Source: 34-65-8 sp046294735
GTDB taxonomy: Bacteria; Pseudomonadota; Alphaproteobacteria; Sphingomonadales; Sphingomonadaceae
Direction: 5' to 3'
Length of the DNA: 64,000 nucleotides
Assembly: GCA_046294735.1 (NCBI GenBank)
Contig: JBKBKB010000005.1
Span: 1 to 64,000 of the forward strand
Shown: piece by piece, positions 24,167 to 32,038 of the stretch
Position numbering within the stretch: position 1 is the first letter of the stretch
How the letters are laid out: every line of letters begins with the position of its first letter
The notes under the pieces: model-generated
The model's database searches: none
What the model was told of the DNA's origin: nothing
The model's input: the letters and a program-made list of their open reading frames with translations, nothing else
Position numbers and translations under genes: made by a program

Positions 24167-25353
24167 TGCGCGGCTTCCTTCGGCGGGGCGAACCGGCGGG
24201 ACACGCGCACCGCCACCCAGGCCACGCCCAGGATCATCAGTCCGGCGAGGATCAGCCCGAAGCCGCTGGTCAGCAGGTCGCTGGCCAGTTCGAAGCTGAG
24301 TACGATCAGGCGCAAGGCAACCGCCGCCACCGCCAGCTGAAATACCCCGCGCCAGCTGGCATGGAGTGCGGCCGCGGCAATCCCGGCCCACAGCGCCATG
24401 AACAGGATCCCGCCGGCCAGTTGGATGCCTGACACCAGCCAGGCGAGAATGCAGACAAGGCCTGCCCCGGCCATGACGAGCCCGGTGGCGCGGCCTGATG
24501 CCCCAGGCCTGGCCCACACGATGAAAGCACCAGCGGCAATGGCCAAACCTGCGCGCTCGGTTTGCGCGGATAGCCCGAGCAAACCGATGTCGAACCGTTC
24601 CAGGCCTGCCGCGATCGCCATCAGTGACGCACCGCCAACCGCGTAGGCAAAGGCGAGCTGCTCAAGCCGCTTCCAGAACCCCTCGCGCTTGCTGCGGCTG
24701 CGCATCCACGCGCCGAGCGGGGCGAGCAGTAGCGGTGCCGCCGTGATCAGGGCGACGCGGGCCGCCATCAAGGTGGCCCGCGATTGGTCGTCGAGCAGGC
24801 CGTTGCCCACACTTCCGGCATAGTCCCACGCAATATAAGTGATTGCTCCGAACAATAGCGCTGCAGCCAGCCAGCTCTGCCCGCGCAGCAGCAACAGCGG
24901 GGCGAACAGCGCCAGCCACGCCAACAGTGGCTGCCACAGCGGTGAACTTGTCTGGTAGACCTGCCCCAGATGCCCGAAGTAGGCCACGCCGAGCATGGCC
25001 AGAACGAATAGAGCCGCCTCCAGCCCCCACGGGTGATCGCGCTCCAGCGCATCGCCGCGCAGAGCGAGGAACCCGCCCAGTGCGAGCATCAGGACCAGAT
25101 GGAGCGCCAGCCGGACCATGCCCGGCACGTCTTCCCAGTTGGCCGCGACGACCGAGATCACCCCCAGTCCGATGGCGAGGGCGCCGATCCCGATCACGGC
25201 CCACAGTGCCAGCGGGCGGCTGTGTTCGGCTTCCCACGCGCGGATGCAGGCCGCGGTCTGGCCGTCGATCAATCCAGCGGCCTGCCAGGCCTGCAGCTTG
25301 CGCTCGCTCATAAGGGCGAGGTCTAGCGTGTCCAGCGGCGGGCGCAATGGCAC
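24163..25353 (-). CDS. DUF2157 multi-spanning membrane protein
   Basis: The 396-aa protein has a short soluble head (SERKLQAWQAAGLIDGQTA, a DUF2157 feature) followed by about ten hydrophobic segments. DUF2157 and GDYXXLXY genes are regular neighbours; no biochemical role is established. The start is probably GTG 25353, though ATG 25311 is possible. It follows the FAH-like gene by 6 nt and overlaps the next gene by 4 bp. Confidence 0.83.
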   Translation of the reverse strand: MPLRPPLDTLDLALMSERKLQAWQAAGLIDGQTAACIRAWEAEHSRPLALWAVIGIGALAIGLGVISVVAANWEDVPGMVRLALHLVLMLALGGFLALRGDALERDHPWGLEAALFVLAMLGVAYFGHLGQVYQTSSPLWQPLLAWLALFAPLLLLRGQSWLAAALLFGAITYIAWDYAGSVGNGLLDDQSRATLMAARVALITAAPLLLAPLGAWMRSRSKREGFWKRLEQLAFAYAVGGASLMAIAAGLERFDIGLLGLSAQTERAGLAIAAGAFIVWARPGASGRATGLVMAGAGLVCILAWLVSGIQLAGGILFMALWAGIAAAALHASWRGVFQLAVAAVALRLIVLSFELASDLLTSGFGLILAGLMILGVAWVAVRVSRRFAPPKEAAQ

Positions 25354-25359
25354 GTCCGC

Positions 25360-26553
25360 TCAATCCCCGATCACGTCGACCCGGATCGTGCCGAGGCGGG
25401 AAGAGGCGTAATCGACCCGGTCGCCGGGCTGGAGGAAGTGGCCCGAGGCCAGCTCGTTGGCGATGAACCGTTCGACCACCGCATCGCGCACCGCGAGACG
25501 GCCACCGCCCAGTGCCCAGCCAAGCAGCCCTTCGATCATGTCGGCGCGGGTCGGACCGGTGAAGATCACGCCTTCGGCCGTGCCCGACATCAGCGCCATG
25601 CCGGGTGTGATTTGGCCGGTCGGGCTGAGTCGGTGCATAGCCCCCTGATAGAGGAACCGCGCCTGCTTCATATCGGCCAGAGCCTTCTCCGCCAGCGCCC
25701 GGAAGTCGAGCGTCATCTCCCCGCCGCGGGCATCCTGCCGCGGCTCGCCGTTGACTGCAGTGGTCATGCGTTCCTGCGCCACAAATGCGGCCAGATCGCG
25801 CGGGATGACCAGCAGGGCGCCCGAGGGGAAGAAATCCTCACCGCTTTTGGCATCGCTGAAGGCGCGCCCGGAATCGAGGTTGCCGGGATCGGCCATCCGC
25901 GCCAGCGTGGCCCGGTCGGTGAAGTCGCCGCACAGGAACAGGCCCTTGACTGCCGCATCGAAATCCTCCGCGCTCGCTACCGGCCGGTCGAACCGCAGGC
26001 ACAGCTCGACCTCGTAGTCGAGCAAGGCGTCCGGTTTCACCCGAACCGTGGTCACGGCCGGGCTGGCGGGGCCGAACTTGGGAAACTGGAACACGCCGGT
26101 GCTGCCTGCTTCCTCTGCATGGGCGGCAAAGTTGCTGCCGGTGGCGATGTGGCGCGTCCCGGGGCCGGCCGCGGGCAGTAGTGCGGCTAAAGGGAAGGTG
26201 AGGATTGGCGCTTCGGCCAGCCGCGCCGGGCGCAGTGCCTCTTGCGGCAGCGAGGCCAGGGCGGCAAACGGATCGTCGAGCGCCTCGGCCCCCAGTTCGG
26301 CCAGGTCGATCATCTGCACCCCGTCAGGCCCGAGGCCGATCACGAGGTAGGTGGCGATGGTGCCGTCCGAGGCACGCTGGCGCTGGGTCAGGGTGATGGC
26401 GCTGTCGAGCGTGGCAACCGACGAAACGAGCGGCTCGGCTTCGAAGCTGGCGGAGTTGCTACGTGGGTCAGGCGAAGTTGCCCACGCCAGCGCCACTGCG
26501 ATGACGAGCAAGAGCAAGGCGATGCCTGCGATCCGCACTGTTTGCCGGACCAT
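25360..26553 (-). CDS. Fumarylacetoacetate hydrolase-family protein with N-terminal anchor
   Basis: The N-terminal membrane segment (about residues 8-25) precedes a FAH-type core. Landmarks are ATGSNFAAHAEEAG, FQFPKFGPASPAV and the metal-site E-x-E in DYEVELCLRF, then LFLCGDFTDR. The FAH fold uses a divalent metal for C-C hydrolysis or decarboxylation. A membrane-anchored form is unusual, since most are cytosolic. The product is 397 aa and heads a likely three-gene operon with the DUF2157 and GDYXXLXY genes. The substrate is unknown. Confidence 0.78.
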   Translation of the reverse strand: MVRQTVRIAGIALLLLVIAVALAWATSPDPRSNSASFEAEPLVSSVATLDSAITLTQRQRASDGTIATYLVIGLGPDGVQMIDLAELGAEALDDPFAALASLPQEALRPARLAEAPILTFPLAALLPAAGPGTRHIATGSNFAAHAEEAGSTGVFQFPKFGPASPAVTTVRVKPDALLDYEVELCLRFDRPVASAEDFDAAVKGLFLCGDFTDRATLARMADPGNLDSGRAFSDAKSGEDFFPSGALLVIPRDLAAFVAQERMTTAVNGEPRQDARGGEMTLDFRALAEKALADMKQARFLYQGAMHRLSPTGQITPGMALMSGTAEGVIFTGPTRADMIEGLLGWALGGGRLAVRDAVVERFIANELASGHFLQPGDRVDYASSRLGTIRVDVIGD

Positions 26554-26620
26554 TCACTGTCTCCCGGCGACCCGGGGGACAATGAAGCCTATCGGGGCGG
26601 GAATTGCAAATCCCGGCACA

Positions 26621-26663
26621 GCAATCGCCCCGCCCGGTTCCGGCAACCGGGCGGGGCGATTGC
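26621..26663 (-). terminator. Strong terminator after the pstS-like gene
   Basis: Two 19-nt arms (26621-26639 and 26645-26663) are perfect reverse complements around the loop CCGGC. It lies 25 nt downstream of the pstS-like stop. The very long GC stem makes a terminator likely even though a U-run is absent on the minus strand; it could also stop the plus strand. Confidence 0.75.
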
Positions 26664-26687
26664 TTGCTATCGGAAAACGGGAGCGCG

Positions 26688-27731
26688 CTACTTCAGGCTG
26701 CTGCCGTCCATCACGGTCATCTCGGTAGCGACCTTTTCCATCGCTGCGCGCTTGGCATCGGGCGAAGCGATCAAGCCGATCTTTGTCAGCGGGCCGCCCT
26801 GTCCCCAGCTTTTGACCCATTCGGCGACGAACTGGCTGAGGCCGGGGATCGCTTCGAGATGCGCCTTCTTGATGTAGATGAACATCTCGCGCGCCGCCGG
26901 ATATTTGCCGCCGGTCACGTTGTCCAGTGTCGGGGCCACACCGTTGACCGGCAGACCCTGCACCTTGCTGCTGTTTTCCTCAAGGAAGGAATAGCCAAAA
27001 ATCCCGACAGCCCTGGGGTTGCTGCTGATCTTCTGCACGATCAGGTTGTCCTGCTCGCCCTGATCGACATACTTTCCGTCCGAGCGGACTTCCGTGCAGA
27101 GCTTGTCGTATTCGTCCTCGTTGCTTTCCTTGAGTGCGGCCATGGCAGGATCGGTCTTGCAGCCGACCTCCAGGATCAGCTCTTTGAGCGAATCGCGGGT
27201 GCCCGAGGTCGACGGCGGGCCGTAGATCAGGATCGGCTCGGCCGGGAGCGAGGGATCGACGTCGGCCCAGGTCTGGGTGGTCTGTTCCTTGCCGAACGGG
27301 CGGGCGGCGATTGCCTTGTAGACGATTTCCGGGGTCAGGTTGAGCTGGATGCCGCCCTGGGCTGAAGCGAACACCAGCCCGTCCAGGCCGATCTGCAACT
27401 CGATGATGTCGGTCACGCCATTGGCCTTGCAGCCTTCGAACTCGCTCGCCTTCATCCGGCGAGAGGCGTTGGCGATATCCGCCGTGTTGGGGCCGACCCC
27501 GGAGCAGAACAGGTTGATGCCGCCGCCGGTGCCGGTCGATTCGATCAGCGGCGCCTTGAACCCCGGGTTGGCTTGGGCGAACAGTTCACCGACCTTTTTG
27601 GCGAACGGGAAGACGGTGGAGGAGCCGACCACCCGCACCGAATCGCGGGTGCCGCCGGCCCCGGTGTTGTCGCAAGCGGCCAGCGCGAGCGAGGAAATGG
27701 CGATGAAGGCGAGGCTCTTGGTCAGTTTCAT
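26688..27731 (-). CDS. pstS: Phosphate ABC transporter substrate-binding protein (PstS-like)
   Basis: This 347-aa protein has a lipoprotein signal (LALAAC, Cys at residue 20). Phosphate-binding loops include VVGSSTVFPFAKKV (near the N-terminus), IESTGTGGGINLFC, ANASRRMK and PPSTSGTRD. These fit the PstS family, which captures inorganic phosphate for PstCAB. pstCAB is not adjacent; the next gene downstream is unrelated and separated by a terminator. A Pho-box-like site lies 47 bp upstream of the start, and AGGAAA lies 8 nt before the ATG. Confidence 0.92.
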   Translation of the reverse strand: MKLTKSLAFIAISSLALAACDNTGAGGTRDSVRVVGSSTVFPFAKKVGELFAQANPGFKAPLIESTGTGGGINLFCSGVGPNTADIANASRRMKASEFEGCKANGVTDIIELQIGLDGLVFASAQGGIQLNLTPEIVYKAIAARPFGKEQTTQTWADVDPSLPAEPILIYGPPSTSGTRDSLKELILEVGCKTDPAMAALKESNEDEYDKLCTEVRSDGKYVDQGEQDNLIVQKISSNPRAVGIFGYSFLEENSSKVQGLPVNGVAPTLDNVTGGKYPAAREMFIYIKKAHLEAIPGLSQFVAEWVKSWGQGGPLTKIGLIASPDAKRAAMEKVATEMTVMDGSSLK

Positions 27732-27777
27732 GGTCGGATTTCCTGTGGCTTCGATGTGGGGCGGTTAGAGGTATTTT

Positions 27778-27795
27778 GTGACAAGCAAATGACAC
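27778..27795 (-). promoter_or_regulatory. Pho-box-like site upstream of pstS
   Basis: Read on the minus strand, GTGTCAT-TTGC-TTGTCAC matches the PhoB consensus CTGTCAT-N4-CTGTCAT closely (11-bp period). It lies 47 bp before the ATG. A possible -10 (TCTAAC, 27764-27769) follows 8 nt later. PhoB activation under phosphate starvation is inferred. Confidence 0.8.
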
Positions 27796-27856
27796 GGAGC
27801 GAGCAGGTAGGGCCGGGCTCGATGGACCTGGCCCGATGGATCTAGCCCTGCTCCGA

Positions 27857-29251
27857 TCAGAAATCGATCTGCGCGCGCAGCCCAAATGCATCGACGCCAT
27901 AGGACCGGTCGCCAGTGGTGGTCGGCAGCGCGGCATTGTCGTATTCCAGCCACCCGTAGTTGGCGAGCAGCATGGTGTATTCGGTCGGTTTCCATGTCAG
28001 CGAGACAAGATAGCCATCCTGCGTGCCGCCGATCACCCCGGCATCGTTGAGGTCGAGATGGTCATAGCGCAGGACCAGATGCACCGCGCCCTTGCCACCG
28101 GAGCCGACCGGGTTCTTGGGCCTGGTCCGGTCGAACTTGCCATCCTTGTAGCCGCGTCTGTCGCCCTTGGTCAGGAACAGGCCCGCTTCGGCATAGCCGC
28201 CGAAGAAAGTCGGGTCGGAGAGGCCGGCCGGGCGGTTGGCTTTCTGCCAGAAGCCCTCGACCGCGGCATGGAACGGGCCGGAAATAAGCGCCCCTTCCAG
28301 CCCAATGCCGAATTCGCTGTCTGCTGCCAGGCCGCGCGTATCGACAAAACGGTCGACGGTGAAGTTGACCAGCGGGCGCTGGCGATAACGCACGGTGCTG
28401 GCGGTCGGCAGATCCTTGAAATGGACCGAACCGCCCAGATGCAGTTGGCTCTTGCCCAGCTTCGGCATATATACCACCCGCCCGTCAACGCCGCGCTTCC
28501 TGCTCGGCAGGTTGTCCATGTTGTCGCTGAACATGCCTGCCTGGATCAGCACGTCGCCACCGGTGAATTCCGCCGCAACCCCGACCTGGCGGATGAAGCC
28601 GAAAGCGTCGGTGAAGGCGGCCCGTTCGATCATGGTGGCGTGGAGGCTGCTGGTCAGCTCTTCCATCGACTGGAAGTTGTTCATCTGGCCGATCGCGATG
28701 GTCAGCCCGCCGCCCACGTCATAGTCGATGATTGCGTCTTTCACGGCCAGGTCACTCCCGGCCACGTCGAGCTCGAACCTGTAGCCGAACCCGCCAGGCA
28801 TGTCACCAGAGGCACCGAGATAGACCCGGCGCGCCTTGCTGGTCCAGCCATCGCCCTGGCCTGTGCCATCGGGCGAGCTGGTGAAGCCGGTATCGAACTG
28901 CAAACGTCCCCGCGGCTTGAACGACCATCCTCCAATGCCCTTGATTTCGGGCGCACCCTTGAACGCAATGGTGGGAGCCTTCGACACCGTAGCCTGCGAC
29001 GCCGTGGTAGAGGCCTGAGCGGTGGCAGCGGTGGTGATGACCGCGTCTGCCTTGGCTTTGGCGGCGGCGAGTTCGCCCTCCAACTGATCGATGCGCGCCG
29101 ACATCCGCTGCATCTCCGCGCGCATCGCGGCCAGTTCCTGCTGCACCGTGGCGCTTTGCACAGACTGGGCGGCCGACTGGGCGGCAGCAGGCACGGCCCA
29201 GCCGTTGGCGGCAGCCAGCGCAAGGACGGATGCGGTCAAGGCATGTTTCAT
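27857..29251 (-). CDS. Phosphate-selective porin, OprP/OprO family
   Basis: The 464-aa outer-membrane protein begins with a signal peptide (AVPAAAQ-SAA). A coiled-coil segment follows (about residues 35-65, AEMQRMSARIDQLEGELAAA), as in sphingomonad OprP porins, then a beta-barrel ending in Phe (AFGLRAQIDF). FELDVAGSDLAVKDA and QSMEELTSS are family features. It would let phosphate enter the periplasm for the PstS-like protein. A Pho-box-like triplet lies 49 bp upstream. Confidence 0.9.
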   Translation of the reverse strand: MKHALTASVLALAAANGWAVPAAAQSAAQSVQSATVQQELAAMRAEMQRMSARIDQLEGELAAAKAKADAVITTAATAQASTTASQATVSKAPTIAFKGAPEIKGIGGWSFKPRGRLQFDTGFTSSPDGTGQGDGWTSKARRVYLGASGDMPGGFGYRFELDVAGSDLAVKDAIIDYDVGGGLTIAIGQMNNFQSMEELTSSLHATMIERAAFTDAFGFIRQVGVAAEFTGGDVLIQAGMFSDNMDNLPSRKRGVDGRVVYMPKLGKSQLHLGGSVHFKDLPTASTVRYRQRPLVNFTVDRFVDTRGLAADSEFGIGLEGALISGPFHAAVEGFWQKANRPAGLSDPTFFGGYAEAGLFLTKGDRRGYKDGKFDRTRPKNPVGSGGKGAVHLVLRYDHLDLNDAGVIGGTQDGYLVSLTWKPTEYTMLLANYGWLEYDNAALPTTTGDRSYGVDAFGLRAQIDF

Positions 29252-29299
29252 ATGTGTTGCCGCTCACGAACTCTCTTATGACAATGACGACAGGCCGGT

Positions 29300-29328
29300 A
29301 TGATTGAAATATGACTTATTAATGACTA
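29300..29328 (-). promoter_or_regulatory. Triple Pho-box-like repeat upstream of the porin gene
   Basis: On the minus strand three 7-mers, TAGTCAT, AAGTCAT and CAATCAT, are separated by AT-rich 4-nt spacers (TAAT, ATTT). This gives the 11-bp period of Pho boxes. The repeat starts 49 bp upstream of the porin ATG, almost the same distance as the site before pstS. Confidence 0.7.
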
Positions 29329-29342
29329 CTTCCTGACCGATT

Positions 29343-29759
29343 TCAATCTGGCGCCATCCGGCCTTCTGGTTCGCAGAACGGAGCGATCACCTCTGGGCGG
29401 ACGCGGACCAGCCGCTGGGTCGCGCGATCCAGCATGGCCCAGGTGGTCAGCGCGGACACGATCACCTTGCCGCTGGAGTCGCGGAAATCGACCCTCCGGG
29501 CGGAGGTCGCACCCTTTGCTTCGCCCGGGATCCAGGTTTCCCCGGTCACGCTCTCGCCTGGGCCGATATTGCCGCGATAGTCAATCTCGTGCCGCACAAC
29601 GAGCCACACGAAATCGCGCGCATGATCGGGCGCTGCGACCGCTTCCCAGTGCGCGGTTGCCATGTCCTGCACCCACTGCACCCAAACCGCATTGTTGACG
29701 TGGCCCATCATATCGATGTGATCGGGCAGCGCGGTGAAAATGCGGGTGAAAGGGTTCAC
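29343..29759 (-). CDS. Acyl-CoA thioesterase (hot-dog fold, 4HBT family)
   Basis: This 138-aa protein has the 4HBT active-site block HIDMMGHVNNAVWVQWVQ, with the D-x3-H-x-N-N arrangement, and the strand DYRGNIGPGESV. Family members hydrolyse acyl-CoA or aryl-CoA esters; the substrate here is unknown. The start is GTG 29759, overlapping the peptidase stop by 4 bp; GTG 29786 is an alternative, nine codons earlier. Confidence 0.85.
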   Translation of the reverse strand: MNPFTRIFTALPDHIDMMGHVNNAVWVQWVQDMATAHWEAVAAPDHARDFVWLVVRHEIDYRGNIGPGESVTGETWIPGEAKGATSARRVDFRDSSGKVIVSALTTWAMLDRATQRLVRVRPEVIAPFCEPEGRMAPD

Positions 29760-31924
29760 TTCTCCCCCACCAGCCCCAGCTGCCACAGGATGAAGGCAAA
29801 CTCCTCCGCCGTTTCATAGAGCGAGGCGAACCGGCCCGACTTGCCGCCGTGCCCGGCGCCCATGTTGGTCTTGAGCAGCAGCTCATTGGAATCGGTCTTG
29901 GTCGCGCGCAGCTTGGCGACCCACTTGGCCGGTTCCCAATAGGTCACGCGCGGGTCGTTCAATCCGGCGGTGACCAGCAGCGGCGGGTAATCCTGCGCCG
30001 TGACCTGATCATAGGGCGAATAGCTCAGGATATAGGCGAAGGCCTGCTTGCTGAGGATCGGGTTGCCCCATTCGGGCCATTCACCCGGGGTCAGCGGCAG
30101 GCTCTCATCGAGCATGGTGTTGAGCACGTCGACGAATGGCACGTGCGCCACCACCGCACCCCACAGATCGGGATCGGTGTTGACCACGACTCCCATGAGC
30201 TCGCCCCCGGCGCTGCCGCCGCTGGCGCTGACCCTGCCCTTGGCGGTGTAACCCATGGCGATCAGGCCTTTGGCGACATCGACGAAATCGTTGAAGGTAT
30301 TGGTCCGCGCGTTGAGCTTGCCTTGCAGATACCAGCGCCGCCCCAGATCGTCGCCGCCGCGGATGTGCGCGATGGCATAGGCCATGCCGCGATCGACCAG
30401 GCTGAGGCGGCTGGTGGAAAAGCCCGGCGGCACGGCGTAACCGTAAGCGCCGTAGGCGTAGAGGTGCAGCGGGCCGCCTGCTGGCCGATCCTTGCGCGAA
30501 AGCACGCTGACCGGCACTTGCGTGCCGTCACGCGCGGTGATCATCAGGCGTTCCGTCTTGTAGAGTGCGGCGTCATAGCCGCTGGGGATTTCCTGCTGCT
30601 TGAGCAATTCCAGCTTGCCGGTCTTCACGTGGTAATCGTAGACCGAATCCGGCGTGACCATGCTTTCGTAGGTCAGCCGCAGCTTGGCTACATCGTATTC
30701 CGGGTTGTTGGACAGACCCGCATCGTAGCTTGCTTCGGGAAAGGCGATCGGGGTGATCTTTTTCGGATCGCGGTAATCGCGCAGCTGAATCTGGTCGAGG
30801 CCGTTCAGACGACCTTCGGTAACGTAGAAGTCCTTGAACAGGTCGAAACCGGTCAGATAAAACTCGTCCGATCCCGCAATCAGCGTGGTCCACTCGCCCG
30901 GCTTGTCTAGCGAAGCCGTGGCGAGGCGGAAATTGACGTGGTCGTCGTTGGTGTGGACGAACAGCGTCCCGTCACGGACATCGACATCGTATTCGACCCC
31001 CTTCTGGCGCGGTTTAACCAGGATTTGCGGTCCGGTCGGGATATCCGCCCGCACCAGCCGCACTTCGCTGGTCTCGTTGTCGCCGGTGGCGATCACCAGC
31101 CAGTCTTTCTGCGCGGTCAGGCCAACGCCTACGCCGAAGCTCTGATCCTGTTCCTGGTAAAGGGTCACGTCGCTGTCGACTGGCGTGCCGATCACGTGCA
31201 GCTTTGCCTCCAGCGTGCGCCATTCCTCGGTCGAAGGGCCATAGACCAGCGCGGTGTCGTTCGCGACCCAGGTCAGACCGCCGCGAAGGTTGGTGAGCTC
31301 GTCCGGCAGCAGTTCGCCGGTCTGCAGGTCCTTGATCCGCGCGGTATAGCGTTCTGAGCCATTGATATCGGTAGAATAGGCCAGAAAGCGCCCGTTCTGG
31401 CTCATTGACAGGGCACCGAGGCGAAAATACTCCTGCCCTTCGGCAAGCTGGTTCTCGTCCAGGATCAACTCGTCCGGCCCGCCTGCGACCGGCTTGCGGT
31501 ACCACTTGCGGTATTCCTGCCCCTCGTCGAACTTCGACCAGTAGAGGTAGTCGCCATCCTTCTGCGGAACGGTGCTGTCGTCTGCCTTGATCCGGCCCTT
31601 CATCTCCTCGAACAGGGCGTCGGTCAGCGCCTTGTGCGGGGCCATCCGCGCTTCGAACCAGGCGTTCTCCGCCTCGAGGTAGGCCAGCACATCCTTGTCA
31701 TCGACCACCGGATAAGACTTGTCGTGCAGCCAGTTGTAGGGATCGGAAATCGTGATCCCGTGATGGCTGTAGGAATGGTCACGCTGCTCGGCGACAGGAG
31801 GGGCGGCAGGAGCCGGTGTGGTCACGCTGGTTGGTTCCTCTTTCTGGGTTGCGGCAAGCGTCATCTGCGGGGCCGTGGCGATACCGGCCGCAAGCGCGGC
31901 TAGCGACAGCAGGGTGCGGTTCAT
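29756..31924 (-). CDS. Exported S9A oligopeptidase (oligopeptidase B-like)
   Basis: The 722-aa protein carries a signal peptide (APQMTLAAT region). A beta-propeller domain follows, then an alpha/beta hydrolase domain with the nucleophile in SASGGSAGGELMG, the Asp in TAGLNDPRVTYW and the His in NMGAGHGGKSGR. These fit oligopeptidase B, which cuts short peptides after basic residues; the export signal suggests periplasmic peptide processing. ATG 31924 has GGAG 7 nt upstream. Longer in-frame extensions are not credible. Confidence 0.93.
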   Translation of the reverse strand: MNRTLLSLAALAAGIATAPQMTLAATQKEEPTSVTTPAPAAPPVAEQRDHSYSHHGITISDPYNWLHDKSYPVVDDKDVLAYLEAENAWFEARMAPHKALTDALFEEMKGRIKADDSTVPQKDGDYLYWSKFDEGQEYRKWYRKPVAGGPDELILDENQLAEGQEYFRLGALSMSQNGRFLAYSTDINGSERYTARIKDLQTGELLPDELTNLRGGLTWVANDTALVYGPSTEEWRTLEAKLHVIGTPVDSDVTLYQEQDQSFGVGVGLTAQKDWLVIATGDNETSEVRLVRADIPTGPQILVKPRQKGVEYDVDVRDGTLFVHTNDDHVNFRLATASLDKPGEWTTLIAGSDEFYLTGFDLFKDFYVTEGRLNGLDQIQLRDYRDPKKITPIAFPEASYDAGLSNNPEYDVAKLRLTYESMVTPDSVYDYHVKTGKLELLKQQEIPSGYDAALYKTERLMITARDGTQVPVSVLSRKDRPAGGPLHLYAYGAYGYAVPPGFSTSRLSLVDRGMAYAIAHIRGGDDLGRRWYLQGKLNARTNTFNDFVDVAKGLIAMGYTAKGRVSASGGSAGGELMGVVVNTDPDLWGAVVAHVPFVDVLNTMLDESLPLTPGEWPEWGNPILSKQAFAYILSYSPYDQVTAQDYPPLLVTAGLNDPRVTYWEPAKWVAKLRATKTDSNELLLKTNMGAGHGGKSGRFASLYETAEEFAFILWQLGLVGEK

Positions 31925-32038
31925 CGGATTACTCCATTGGCTGGCAGGAGGCGCGGCTGGAAAGCCGTCGCGCGAATGACTATGGTGGTTGGCATCAGGC
32001 GGCAAGCCCCGCCACGAACATTGCCAAGGAACAACCTC

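Noticed and set aside
27836..29281. A 481-codon frame antisense to the porin gene
   Set aside because: The porin has a signal peptide, a barrel end and a regulated promoter; the antisense frame lacks all of these.
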